From Scleromatobacter humisilvae (lineage in GTDB: Bacteria > Pseudomonadota > Gammaproteobacteria > Burkholderiales > Burkholderiaceae_C): a DNA stretch of 64,000 nucleotides. Positions 55,163-64,000 of this stretch are shown in pieces. Made by a program: the position numbers and the translations under genes. The DNA lies in assembly GCF_023231945.1 (NCBI RefSeq), contig NZ_JAJLJH010000016.1, positions 1-64,000 of the forward strand. The letters are read 5' to 3'. The number at the start of each line of letters is the position of its first letter. Position 1 is the first letter of the stretch. The notes beneath the pieces were generated by a model that did no database searches, was not told the DNA's origin, and was given only the letters and a program-made list of their open reading frames with translations.

Positions 55163-56962
55163 TCAGCGGAAGTCGCGCCAGGTGAGCCCGCTGGGCTCCG
55201 GCTGGCACTGGAACGGCTTGACCGGCAGGGTGACATCGACGCACGGCGCGAAGAATTCCTCGGTCTCGGCCTTGTCGAACTCCTTCAGCCGCGCGACCAG
55301 GTAGCGCGCGCGTTCCGTCTGGCCGCTCTCGGCCAGCGCGTCGGCCCAGGCCATCATCAGGCGGCTGTCGAGCAGCGAGTGGGTGGAGCGCTCGAACGCG
55401 CCCAGGGCCTTGGACGGCGGATCGGCAGTGGTGGCGTCCGCGTAGTCGGCGTGATGCGCGAAGAACGGGCTGCTCTGGCCGGCCACGATGCGGTCGGGCA
55501 GCGGCGCGAGGCCCGCATCGTCGACGAAGATCATGGAGACGCGCCAGTAGTCCCACGTCGAGATCAACGCCACCAGCATCATCGCGACGCCGAACCAGCG
55601 CAGGCCCGAGCCCTCGCTGCTGAGGCGCACGAGCTTGCCGGGATCGATGGGCCGGCCGCCGACGACGCCGCTCAGCGTCGGCTCGCCGGCGGGCTTCGGC
55701 GCCGGGCCGGAGCCGAGCGTGAAGCCCCAGGCCCAGGCCGCCGGCAGCAGGAAGTACGCGTACCACAGCGGGTATTCGTCGAGGCTGTGGATCGCGATCA
55801 TCACGACCATCACCCAGGCCGCTCGGGCGCCATGGCCGGCTTCGCCCTGCGTCGCCAGCGCGCGCGAGAGGCCCTGCCACAGGGCCCAGACCAGCAGGCC
55901 CAGCACCAGCAGCCCCAGCGGCAGGCCGAGTTCGACGATGAGCTGCAGCGGCAGGTCGTGCGTGTGGTCGAAGAAGGCGGTGGGGCGATGCGGGAACGGC
56001 GTCAGCGTCCACGCGAAGTTGAACTCGCCCCAGCCCACGCCCAGCAGCGGCTGCTGGCGGATCAGCTCGATGGTGTTGCGCCAGATCGCGAAGTGCGAGC
56101 TGTCGCCGTCGCCGACGCGCGTGGCGGTGCCCACTGCATGCGGCACGAACGACAGGTGCTCGCTCAGCCACTGCCAGGCGTGGATGCCGACCGGGAACAG
56201 GATGGACGACACCAGCGCGATGCGCGTGCCGCGCGACAGTCGCGTGTCGACGGCGCCCCACACGACCAGCACCAGCGTGCCACCGTACAGGCCGGTGCGC
56301 GAGCCGCTGAGCACCACGGCCGCCATCATCAGCACGCCGATCGCGAGGCCGAACCAGCGGGAGATGCGGCGCCATTCCACCAGCGGCACCAGCGCGATCA
56401 CCGACCACACCAGCAGGCTCGCCAGATGGTTGGGCTGGCGCAGGTTGCCCACGGCGCGGCCGGGGATGCCGGACTGCGCGATCAGCGTGCCGTCGGCCAG
56501 CCTCGGGATGTAGACCTGGATCACCGAGACCAGCGCGCTGAGGCTGCCGACGGCCACCATGCCGATCGCGAACGGTGCGAAGGCCTGCAGGCCGTCCTCG
56601 TCGCCGCCCTGGGCGACGCGCGCGCCGAGCGTGGCGACGAAGCTCGCGGCCACCAGCATCAACGCCGGCGGCAGCGCGAGCGAGGTCGGCAGCGAGCCGA
56701 CGGTCCACGACGCGATGATCGCCACGCACAGGATGGCCAGCGCCAGCGCCAGCCACAGCGTGGCGCCGCGGCGCACGGGGCCGTGCGGAATCCGGTTGGC
56801 GGCCAGCAGGCACAGGCCCCAGCCGAACACGCACACCAGCTCGTTGAGCTGCGTCGCCGACGGCGTGCGGTTGTAGGCCAGCATCGGCGGAAGGATCAAC
56901 GCGAGCGCGTAGGCGAAGATGCGCACGTCCGCGCGGTCGCCGGGAAAGGTTTGACTGGTCAT
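55163..56962 (-). CDS. PglL/O-antigen-ligase-type membrane glycosyltransferase (first of two)
   Basis: Inner-membrane enzyme of 599 residues with about 12 transmembrane segments. The large periplasmic loop holds the Wzy_C-type pattern DHTHDLPLQLIVELGLPLG, including the conserved histidine, and the PglL-like pattern LDEYPLWYAYFLLPAAWAWGF. Enzymes of this type transfer a lipid-linked glycan to protein serines (O-oligosaccharyltransferases), often to pilins, or join O-antigen to lipid A. Nearness to the pilin genes favours pilin glycosylation, an inference. A periplasmic tail ending in PFQCQP and WRDFR is shared with the next paralogue upstream. It lies on the minus strand in the pilin-related group. 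Confidence 0.75.
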   Translation of the reverse strand: MTSQTFPGDRADVRIFAYALALILPPMLAYNRTPSATQLNELVCVFGWGLCLLAANRIPHGPVRRGATLWLALALAILCVAIIASWTVGSLPTSLALPPALMLVAASFVATLGARVAQGGDEDGLQAFAPFAIGMVAVGSLSALVSVIQVYIPRLADGTLIAQSGIPGRAVGNLRQPNHLASLLVWSVIALVPLVEWRRISRWFGLAIGVLMMAAVVLSGSRTGLYGGTLVLVVWGAVDTRLSRGTRIALVSSILFPVGIHAWQWLSEHLSFVPHAVGTATRVGDGDSSHFAIWRNTIELIRQQPLLGVGWGEFNFAWTLTPFPHRPTAFFDHTHDLPLQLIVELGLPLGLLVLGLLVWALWQGLSRALATQGEAGHGARAAWVMVVMIAIHSLDEYPLWYAYFLLPAAWAWGFTLGSGPAPKPAGEPTLSGVVGGRPIDPGKLVRLSSEGSGLRWFGVAMMLVALISTWDYWRVSMIFVDDAGLAPLPDRIVAGQSSPFFAHHADYADATTADPPSKALGAFERSTHSLLDSRLMMAWADALAESGQTERARYLVARLKEFDKAETEEFFAPCVDVTLPVKPFQCQPEPSGLTWRDFR

Positions 56963-57085
56963 TGCGGCAATCGAAGAAAGGCCAGCTGGCTGGTGCCGGC
57001 GCGCGCCGCGCGAGGCGGCGAAAACGGTGCAGAGGGTAACGCGATTCCGTGAAGCCCGCGCCCTGCAGGCCGGCCACGCCTGGGG

Positions 57086-58810
57086 CTACCTGAAGTCGCG
57101 CCAGCTCACGGGGTGCTCGGGCGGCAGGCATTGGAACGGCTTGGCCGTCACGGCCGCATCATCGCAGGGCGCGAACCAGGGCTTGGGGCCGGGCAGGTTG
57201 AACTCGCGCAGGCGGGCAGCCATGTAGCGCGCCTTGTCGACCTGGCCCTGCTCGTAGAGGATGTTCGCCCACGCGTACATCAGGCGTCCGTTGAGCAGCA
57301 CGTGCGACGAGCGCTCGATCACCGGCAGCATGTCCGGAGTCAGCGGCCTCTCGGTGACTGCGACGTAGTCGGCTTCGTTGGCGAACAGCGGGCTGGCCTG
57401 GCCGTGCGCGACGCGCTGGTCGAACGGCAAGGACGTCGATCGCGGAAGGAACAGGTCGACGATGGTCAGGTAGTCCATCCATGCCGACGGCGCCAGCACC
57501 ACCATCATCAACCCCACGGCTCGCCAGTTGCGCGCCGTGACGCGCGCTGCATCGGGGCTGGCCCCCGTGGCGCCGAGCGCGGTTGCGGTGCCGACGGCCA
57601 CGCCGAAAGCCCACGCCGTGGGCAACAGCAAGTACGCGTACCACAGCGGATATTCGAGCATGCTGTGCAGGCCCATCACCAGCACGAACAGCAGTGCGCT
57701 GCGCGCCGCCAGGCCGGCCTCGTCGGCCTGGTGCCAGACGCGGCGGAACGATTGAAACAGCGCGACGACCAGCAGCCCCATCATCAGCAGCGCTGCGGGC
57801 ACGCCCAGTTCGACCGCCAGCTGCAGCGGCAGGTTGTGCGTGTTGCTGACCAGTCCCGCGCCGCGCGCGAACGACGGCGTGAGCGTCCAGGCAAAATTGA
57901 ACTGTCCCCAGCCGACGCCCAGCCACGGCTGCTGGCGGATCAACACCAGCGCGCTCTGCCAGATCCCGCCGCGAAACGAGGTGGCGTCGGTGGCGTCGCT
58001 CCGGTCAAGTAGTACCACCGTGACTTCATGCGCGTGCGACCAGGCCCCGATCGCCCAGAGCATCAGCGCAGCCACGAATGGCAGCGACAACAGGCCAAGA
58101 CGCAGCGGACGCGCCAGGTTGCGGTCAGCGAGGCCCCACGACGCCAGGAGTGCGAGCGCAACCAGGGCGGTACGCGAGCCGGTGAGCACGACCCCGAACA
58201 GCATCGTCAGCACGGCGAGACACCAGCCCACGCGCGGCAACCAGGCGCCAGCGCGATCCTGCCAGGAGCGCGCGAGCGGCACGCTACCGATGATCCCCCA
58301 GAGCATGATGTCGGCAAATTGATTCGACTGCCCGACGTTGCCGCCCGGTCGGCCCAATCGAACCGGCCACGCAATGAGGTCGTTGTCGAGCGCGTGGTAC
58401 GCGAACACTTGCAGGAACGCGATCAGGCCGCAGCACACGCCGCCGACGACGAGAGCCATCGCGAACGGCCGGAAATAGCGCACCACATCGCCCGCCCCGG
58501 CAGCGGCTCCGTGCAGCATCACCACCGCAGCCAGGCCCATGATGCCCAGGATGCCGATACCCGGCGGGGACGGCTGCGTCCCGAGGAAGATGCCGATCGC
58601 GCACGCGGCAGCCGCCAGCGCAAGGACGATCAGTGGCGGCGCCGCTGCGCGCAACGTCGATCGCAGTAGCACCGGCGCCGGCGCCAGGATCATCACGAGC
58701 CCCCAGCCGAAGATGGCGGTCAATTGATTGGCGATCGTCGGATTCGGCGGAAACGGGCGGTGGATCAGTGTGGCCAGCGCCACCGCCACCAGGAATGCGA
58801 TGAGTCTCAT
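57086..58810 (-). CDS. PglL/O-antigen-ligase-type membrane glycosyltransferase (second of two)
   Basis: Paralogue of 574 residues with the same layout: about 12 transmembrane segments, NTHNLPLQLAVELGVPAALL (histidine loop), LEYPLWYAYLLLPTAWAFG, and the tail KPFQCLPPEHPVSWRDFR. The two proteins share many motif positions but differ widely elsewhere, so they are an old duplication. They may glycosylate different proteins or use different glycans. The gene is 123 bases upstream of its relative and 39 bases downstream of the GT-C-like gene, so the minus-strand order is consistent with one operon. Specificity is unknown. Confidence 0.75.
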   Translation of the reverse strand: MRLIAFLVAVALATLIHRPFPPNPTIANQLTAIFGWGLVMILAPAPVLLRSTLRAAAPPLIVLALAAAACAIGIFLGTQPSPPGIGILGIMGLAAVVMLHGAAAGAGDVVRYFRPFAMALVVGGVCCGLIAFLQVFAYHALDNDLIAWPVRLGRPGGNVGQSNQFADIMLWGIIGSVPLARSWQDRAGAWLPRVGWCLAVLTMLFGVVLTGSRTALVALALLASWGLADRNLARPLRLGLLSLPFVAALMLWAIGAWSHAHEVTVVLLDRSDATDATSFRGGIWQSALVLIRQQPWLGVGWGQFNFAWTLTPSFARGAGLVSNTHNLPLQLAVELGVPAALLMMGLLVVALFQSFRRVWHQADEAGLAARSALLFVLVMGLHSMLEYPLWYAYLLLPTAWAFGVAVGTATALGATGASPDAARVTARNWRAVGLMMVVLAPSAWMDYLTIVDLFLPRSTSLPFDQRVAHGQASPLFANEADYVAVTERPLTPDMLPVIERSSHVLLNGRLMYAWANILYEQGQVDKARYMAARLREFNLPGPKPWFAPCDDAAVTAKPFQCLPPEHPVSWRDFR

Positions 58811-58849
58811 TCAAAGAGTCCTTGTGCCGGCCGACGCCGACGCGTTGAG

Positions 58850-60382
58850 TCAGTGCGCCGCTGCGGGCCGCGCGTCGGCCCGCAGCGGCTCGTTGCGTTC
58901 CAGCAGGAAGATGTCGCCGTCCGTCAGGCGGATATGCCAGTGCGCGCGGATGCTGGGCATCCGGCGGATGCCGAGTTCGAAGTCGCGCCGCAGCAACAGC
59001 ATGTAGCTCACGTGGTTGCCTTCGAGGAACAGGTTCAGCAGGTTCTCGTTCTGCAGCAACTGGATCGAGAAAAGCAGGTAGTCGTCGCCGTAGGAGTCGA
59101 CGCGCGAGTCGATCGAGGGCTTCAAGCGCGGCCAGTCGCGGTAGATCAACTCGCCGCCCAATTCGTACGAGTTGAGGACGTTGCCGGCCACCTTCGGGTC
59201 GGCCAGCTCCGCCACCAGGGGCGGACTGAAGTTGTTGGACGGCACTTCGTAGAAGAAGCCGTGGGCCGCATTGCCCAGCAGCGCGCAGGCGCTGGTCGCC
59301 GCGAGGGCCAAGCACGCAGCGGCGGCACGCAGTCCGCGCTCGCGCCGGCGCTCGAGCGTGAGGTGTCCCACCAGTCCCGCGCAAACGTACAGCGCGATGA
59401 AGCCGAACCACACGATGTGGCGCGAGCGGTCCAGCGCGAGCACCGTGAAGACGGCCAGCAGCAGCCCGTCGGTGACGTTGAGGTAGCGCCGCAACGCGAC
59501 GACAAGCGCCAGCGTCGCGGCCAGCACCGCGATGAAGATCCAGAACGCGCGCTCGACCACGAACAACGGCGAGAACGTCGGAAGCCATTCCTTGATCAGC
59601 TGGCGCATCGTGCCGGACTGCTGCAGCTGGAACGGGAACTTCAAGAGCGCCCAGCCGGCCGGGTTGATGGCGCAGGCCGCCGTCATGGCCAGCGCCGCGG
59701 CGGCATATGGCAACCCGGCGCGCCAGCCGGCGCGCAGGCGCTGGGGCCACGCGCCCGTGGCGGCGAAGGTCGCGGACATCGCCTCACCGAATGCGAACAG
59801 GCAGGTGATCGCCGGCGCGAGGATGAACGAGCCATGGCAGTTCGCCCACAGGATCGCGACCGGCAACAGCCACAGCAGCGTCGTCCAGCGCCGTTCGCCG
59901 CGGTAGCGATCGAGCACCAGCAGCAGCCACGCGAGGAACAGCAGCGCGAACAGCTCGGGCCGCAACACGTAGCGCACGTTGGCGCACATCATGGCCAGCA
60001 TCGCCATCATCAGCGCCGCGCCGAGGCCTGCGGCGCGGCGCTGCGCGAGCACGACGCACAGCGCGAACTGCAGCAGCGCGAAGCCGCCCGTCACCCACAT
60101 CAGCCGGTGCAGGCCCAGCAGAAGATCGAACTCGTGATAGATGACGGAGACCAGCCACTCGTGCGCGTTGAAGTGGTTGTCGCGCACCGTGGTGAACGCG
60201 AACAGGACCGTGTCGGGGATCTTGCCGGTGTCGACGATCAGCTCGCCGACCTTCATCAGGATCCACACGTCGTTGTTGCCCACCGGCACGACGTTCATGA
60301 CCAGCATGAGCAGGACGGCGAGGCCCACCGCCGCCCAGGTCACCAGTCCGGAACCGATCGCCGGCTTCGCGGCACGGTTCAT
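58850..60382 (-). CDS. GT-C-like multi-pass membrane protein, glycosyltransferase candidate
   Basis: Membrane protein of 510 residues with about 10-12 transmembrane segments. The first periplasmic loop contains NNDVWILMKVGELIVDTG and later NAHEWLVSVIYHE. This is the pattern of GT-C-type glycosyltransferases of the DIWWHLRTGE...HEWL kind. The C-terminal 140 residues are a soluble periplasmic domain (NSYELGGELIYRDWP and DSYGDDYLLF). It may transfer a sugar from a lipid carrier. It overlaps the GT2-GtrA gene by four bases (ATGA), so the two are coupled. Substrate unknown. Confidence 0.65.
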   Translation of the reverse strand: MNRAAKPAIGSGLVTWAAVGLAVLLMLVMNVVPVGNNDVWILMKVGELIVDTGKIPDTVLFAFTTVRDNHFNAHEWLVSVIYHEFDLLLGLHRLMWVTGGFALLQFALCVVLAQRRAAGLGAALMMAMLAMMCANVRYVLRPELFALLFLAWLLLVLDRYRGERRWTTLLWLLPVAILWANCHGSFILAPAITCLFAFGEAMSATFAATGAWPQRLRAGWRAGLPYAAAALAMTAACAINPAGWALLKFPFQLQQSGTMRQLIKEWLPTFSPLFVVERAFWIFIAVLAATLALVVALRRYLNVTDGLLLAVFTVLALDRSRHIVWFGFIALYVCAGLVGHLTLERRRERGLRAAAACLALAATSACALLGNAAHGFFYEVPSNNFSPPLVAELADPKVAGNVLNSYELGGELIYRDWPRLKPSIDSRVDSYGDDYLLFSIQLLQNENLLNLFLEGNHVSYMLLLRRDFELGIRRMPSIRAHWHIRLTDGDIFLLERNEPLRADARPAAAH

Positions 60383-61470
60383 CGGGATCTCCACGTGACG
60401 GCGCGCGTGGCGGCGTAGTTCCAGCCCGTGCCCACGAGGGCGCCCGCGGCGGCGGCCAGTGCCCAGCCCTGGCGCTCGAACAGGAACCCGGCGACGCCGA
60501 CATTGGCGATCACGCCGAAGCCGCAGATCGCATAGAACGTCAGCAGCCCGCGCCACCAGCTCAGGCCGCGGTGTCGCTGGTCGCGGTAGGTGAACGAGTT
60601 GTTGAGGGCGTAGTTGGACGTCATCGCGACCAGCGTGGCCGTCGCCTGCGAGGCCGTGAAGGCGAGGTGGGCGACCTGGTAGAGCAGCGTCAGCACGGCG
60701 AAGTGGACGGCCACGCCGGAGATGCCCACCATCGAGAAGAGCAGGAAGCGCGCGGGAATCCAGCGGCCGAACTTCTTGTCGATGAGCAACAGCGAGAACT
60801 CCCACAGCACCGCTGAATCGAGCTTGCTCTCGCCCGCGCGACGCGGGCGGAAGGTGTACGGGATCTCCGCGACGCGCGGTGGCGTGGGCAGCGACGCCAG
60901 CAGGTCCAGCAGCAGCTTGTAGCCCTCGCCGGAAAGCCGGCGCACGGCCAGGTCGAAGGTCTCGCGCTTCATCATGAAGAAGCCGCTCATCGGATCGCTC
61001 AGCCCGGTGGCCACCATGCGGTTGGCCAGCGCCGTGGCGAAGCGGCTCATGCGCTCGCGCTGGGCATCCCAGCCGTCGAGGCCGCCGCCGGCCACGTAGC
61101 GGCTGCCGACGACGACGTCCGCGGGCGCCTCGGTGGCCGTGCCGCGCAGGCGCGCCAGCATCGCCGGAAGAATGCTCTCGTCATGCTGCAGGTCGGCATC
61201 GATGACGGCGATCACCGGCGCCGCCGTGCTCAGGACGCCCTCGACGACCGCCCGCGACAACCCGCGGCGGCCCAGCCGCTGGACGCAGCGCACGCGGGGG
61301 TCGGCCTGCGCCGCGGCGCGAACCTCGGCGGCGGTGCCATCCGGAGAATCGTCATCGACGAAGACGGCCTCCCAGCGAATGCCCTGCAGCGCGACACCGA
61401 GGCGCCGGATGAGTTCGCCCACGTTGGGTCGTTCGTTGTAGGTCGGGACGATTACCGACAGTTCGATCAT
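60379..61470 (-). CDS. GT2 glycosyltransferase with a GtrA domain (polyprenyl-phosphate sugar synthase/flippase type)
   Basis: Protein of 363 residues in two parts. Residues about 1-230 form a DPM-synthase-like GT-A domain (SVIVPTYNE, VFVDDDSPDGT, VIDADLQHDES with the metal-binding D-x-D-type site, and GSRYVAGGG). Residues about 240-363 form a four-helix GtrA membrane domain. Proteins of this kind make polyprenyl-phosphate-linked sugars and help move them across the membrane. The start at 61470 has a good AGGAG 6 bases upstream; a longer open frame upstream is not used. It is the first gene after the pilins and is coupled to the GT-C-like gene, suggesting sugar donor supply to it. Confidence 0.82.
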   Translation of the reverse strand: MIELSVIVPTYNERPNVGELIRRLGVALQGIRWEAVFVDDDSPDGTAAEVRAAAQADPRVRCVQRLGRRGLSRAVVEGVLSTAAPVIAVIDADLQHDESILPAMLARLRGTATEAPADVVVGSRYVAGGGLDGWDAQRERMSRFATALANRMVATGLSDPMSGFFMMKRETFDLAVRRLSGEGYKLLLDLLASLPTPPRVAEIPYTFRPRRAGESKLDSAVLWEFSLLLIDKKFGRWIPARFLLFSMVGISGVAVHFAVLTLLYQVAHLAFTASQATATLVAMTSNYALNNSFTYRDQRHRGLSWWRGLLTFYAICGFGVIANVGVAGFLFERQGWALAAAAGALVGTGWNYAATRAVTWRSR

Positions 61471-61525
61471 CTGCACTCCTGGGCCGGAACCGCGCATTGT
61501 CTCCTGCGGTCGTGTTGGGGCCCCC

Positions 61526-61558
61526 CATGAAAAAAGAGGTGCCGAAGCACCTCTTTCG
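61526..61558 (-). terminator. Terminator of the first pilin gene
   Basis: Arms AAAGAGGTGC (61533-61542) and GCACCTCTTT (61547-61556) close a UUCG-type tetraloop and are followed by T on the minus strand. It lies about 25 bases after the stop codon, so the pilin is probably transcribed alone. Confidence 0.85.
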
Positions 61559-61580
61559 TTGGATCACGCGACAGCGCGGA

Positions 61581-62201
<621 letters not shown>

Positions 62202-62334
62202 ACGCCAGGTGACGCACCGTGTCAGCGCGGCCCGGCAAGCCCTCGATTTGCGAGCCGCCGAAGTGACGAAATTTGTCACACCGACTGAAAGTGTCACCTG
62301 ATTCTGCCCCGGCTCGCGCCTGGCGGCGATAGCG

Positions 62335-62358
62335 AAAAGGGCGCCGAAGCGCCCTTTT
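62335..62358 (-). terminator. Terminator of the proximal pilin gene
   Basis: Arms AAAAGGGCGC (62335-62344) and GCGCCCTTTT (62349-62358) with a TTCG-type loop on the minus strand, 21 bases after the stop codon. It resembles the terminator of the neighbouring pilin in design. Confidence 0.85.
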
Positions 62359-62378
62359 CAATCGGCTTGCGACGGCGA

Positions 62379-63077
<699 letters not shown>

Positions 63078-63863
63078 TCAATGAAGCTCGAACGTGTCGC
63101 CCTTGAGCAGTTCCATCAAGGGGCGTTCGCGCTTGAGCGCGCGCAGCCCGGCCATGACGGCGTCGATCTCGCCCGGCTTGATGTGGGTGATGTAGATGCG
63201 GGCGTCCGGCGGCGCGCCGGCCAGCTCGGCCGCGAGCGAGCTCGGGCAGTGGTGGCCGCTCGTCTTGGCGAGGCGGCATTCCGGCTCGCTGAAGGCCGTC
63301 TCGACGACGACGTGCGCCACCGGGAACTGCGCGATGCGTTCCCAGAACGACGGATTGGGGCCCGTGTCTCCGCTGAAGACCCACCCCCCGCCACCGCCGG
63401 CAGGGCCGTGGACGGCGAAGCCGCAGGCCGGCACCGAGTGGCGGGCGCTGAGCACCTCGATGCGGCGGCCGCCGAGTTCCAGCGTGTCGCCGACGTTGAA
63501 GGGCACGAAGCGCAGCACCGGGTATTCGGCCGTCGGCAGCCGCGTGAAGTCGGGCCAGAGCTGGTTGTTGAACAGGTGCTCGCGCAGCACGGCGATCGTC
63601 TCGGGCAGCGCGTGCACCTCGATCGGCGCGGCGCCGCGCGCCTGGCGCCGGCGCAGCACGCTGTCGGCCAGCAAGGGGACGGCCAGCACGTGATCCAGGT
63701 GGGAATGCGTGAGCAGGATGTGGTCGATGCGTTCCAGCGCGTCGAGCGACAGGTCGCCGACGCCGGTGCCGGCGTCGATCAGCACGTCCTGGTCGAGCAG
63801 GAAGCTGGTGGTGCGGCTGTCGCGCGCGATCGACCCGGAGCAGCCGAGTACCTGGATTTTCAT
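63078..63863 (-). CDS. MBL-fold hydrolase (cyclic-nucleotide phosphodiesterase/RNase Z-like)
   Basis: Metallo-beta-lactamase-fold enzyme of 261 residues. The metal-binding motif HSHLDH covers H53, H55, D57 and H58, and other expected ligands are seen in SGDTGP and in THIKPG. The sequence order resembles class II 3',5'-cyclic-nucleotide phosphodiesterases and some RNase Z relatives; the exact substrate cannot be read. It starts with ATG 63863. A partial gene ends 32 bases upstream on the same strand, so they may be co-transcribed. Confidence 0.78.
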   Translation of the reverse strand: MKIQVLGCSGSIARDSRTTSFLLDQDVLIDAGTGVGDLSLDALERIDHILLTHSHLDHVLAVPLLADSVLRRRQARGAAPIEVHALPETIAVLREHLFNNQLWPDFTRLPTAEYPVLRFVPFNVGDTLELGGRRIEVLSARHSVPACGFAVHGPAGGGGGWVFSGDTGPNPSFWERIAQFPVAHVVVETAFSEPECRLAKTSGHHCPSSLAAELAGAPPDARIYITHIKPGEIDAVMAGLRALKRERPLMELLKGDTFELH

Positions 63864-63895
63864 GCGGGCATCACGCGGAGGGTGACTCGAGGAGG

Positions 63896-64000
63896 TCAAC
63901 GGGGGAGTTCTTGTTCTGGGGCTTCTTCGGCTGCGAGGCTGGCCAGCCGGTGGGCCGCCAGCGCATGCAGCTGGCGCGAGGCCGGCCGGGCGGCAAGCAG
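63896..64000 (-). CDS. C-terminal 34 codons of a gene entering from the right edge
   Basis: On the minus strand an open frame comes in from the window edge and ends with TGA at 63896-63898. The visible part reads LLAARPASRQLHALAAH and then RLASLAAEEAPEQELPR. It is alanine-rich and helical with no recognised motif, so no function is given. Its frame and codon use are normal for the region, and the MBL gene starts 32 bases further on. Confidence 0.4.
   Translation of the reverse strand: MLAARPASRQLHALAAHRLASLAAEEAPEQELPR

Overview
The window is GC-rich chromosomal DNA from a betaproteobacterium, most likely of the order Burkholderiales (Roseateles/Mitsuaria/Rubrivivax-like). The reasons are the rsmB-DUF4390-ntrY-ntrX gene order with an ntrX that lacks the AAA+ domain, the SWIB protein with an alanine/lysine-rich histone H1-like tail, the PEP-CTERM and GlyGly-CTERM proteins, and the pairs of pilin and PglL-type ligase genes. 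The genus is an inference; no rRNA is present. Only one tRNA gene (tRNA-Phe) is seen. No rRNA and no CRISPR array are seen.

Layout. 1-2056: one end of a genomic island: the 5' end of an IS1182-like transposase, then a tyrosine integrase with an extra C-terminal helix-turn-helix domain, next to the 3' end of tRNA-Phe. 2156-7318: rsmB, DUF4390, ntrY and ntrX, all on the minus strand. 7514-13075: folE, a BLUF photoreceptor, lemA-like and queC, proA, and two tandem outer-membrane barrel genes. 13107-18026: topB, a SET protein, birA and a SPOR protein. 18042-21212: a PEP-CTERM protein and a GlyGly-CTERM subtilase. 21471-30469: gap, tkt, a murU-like gene, an aldo/keto reductase, a UbiH-like monooxygenase, a sugar kinase, a coiled-coil membrane protein and an AraC regulator. 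30889-35349: a short SDR that has lost its catalytic residues, peptidase E, a membrane Ser/Thr kinase, a tiny secreted basic protein and a nitrilase. 35426-43494: yhdP-like, glnE and a rhombosortase. 43609-46845: a GST, a MITE-like inverted-repeat element and a compact three-gene cassette that looks like accessory protein, lipase-type toxin and ankyrin immunity protein. 47065-55115: uvrA, a degenerate GGDEF protein, the SWIB protein, a holin-like protein, an M48 protease and moaC. 55163-62873: two PglL-type ligases, a GT-C-like membrane protein, a GT2-GtrA protein and two nearly identical type IV pilins, all on the minus strand. 63078-64000: an MBL-fold hydrolase and the tail of one more gene.

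How the parts may work together. The pilin end reads as a type IV pilus glycosylation locus: two pilin substrates, a GT2/GtrA pair and a GT-C-like protein to build or transfer a lipid-linked sugar, and two candidate O-oligosaccharyl ligases. The rhombosortase at 42.7 kb is the expected processing enzyme for the GlyGly-CTERM subtilase at 19-21 kb. The candidates most likely to be undescribed are the integrase-HTH fusion with its repeats, the lipase/ankyrin cassette, the MITE-like element that ends inside a stop codon, and the gene-converted pilin pair. All functional statements come from reading the sequence; no database search was run.
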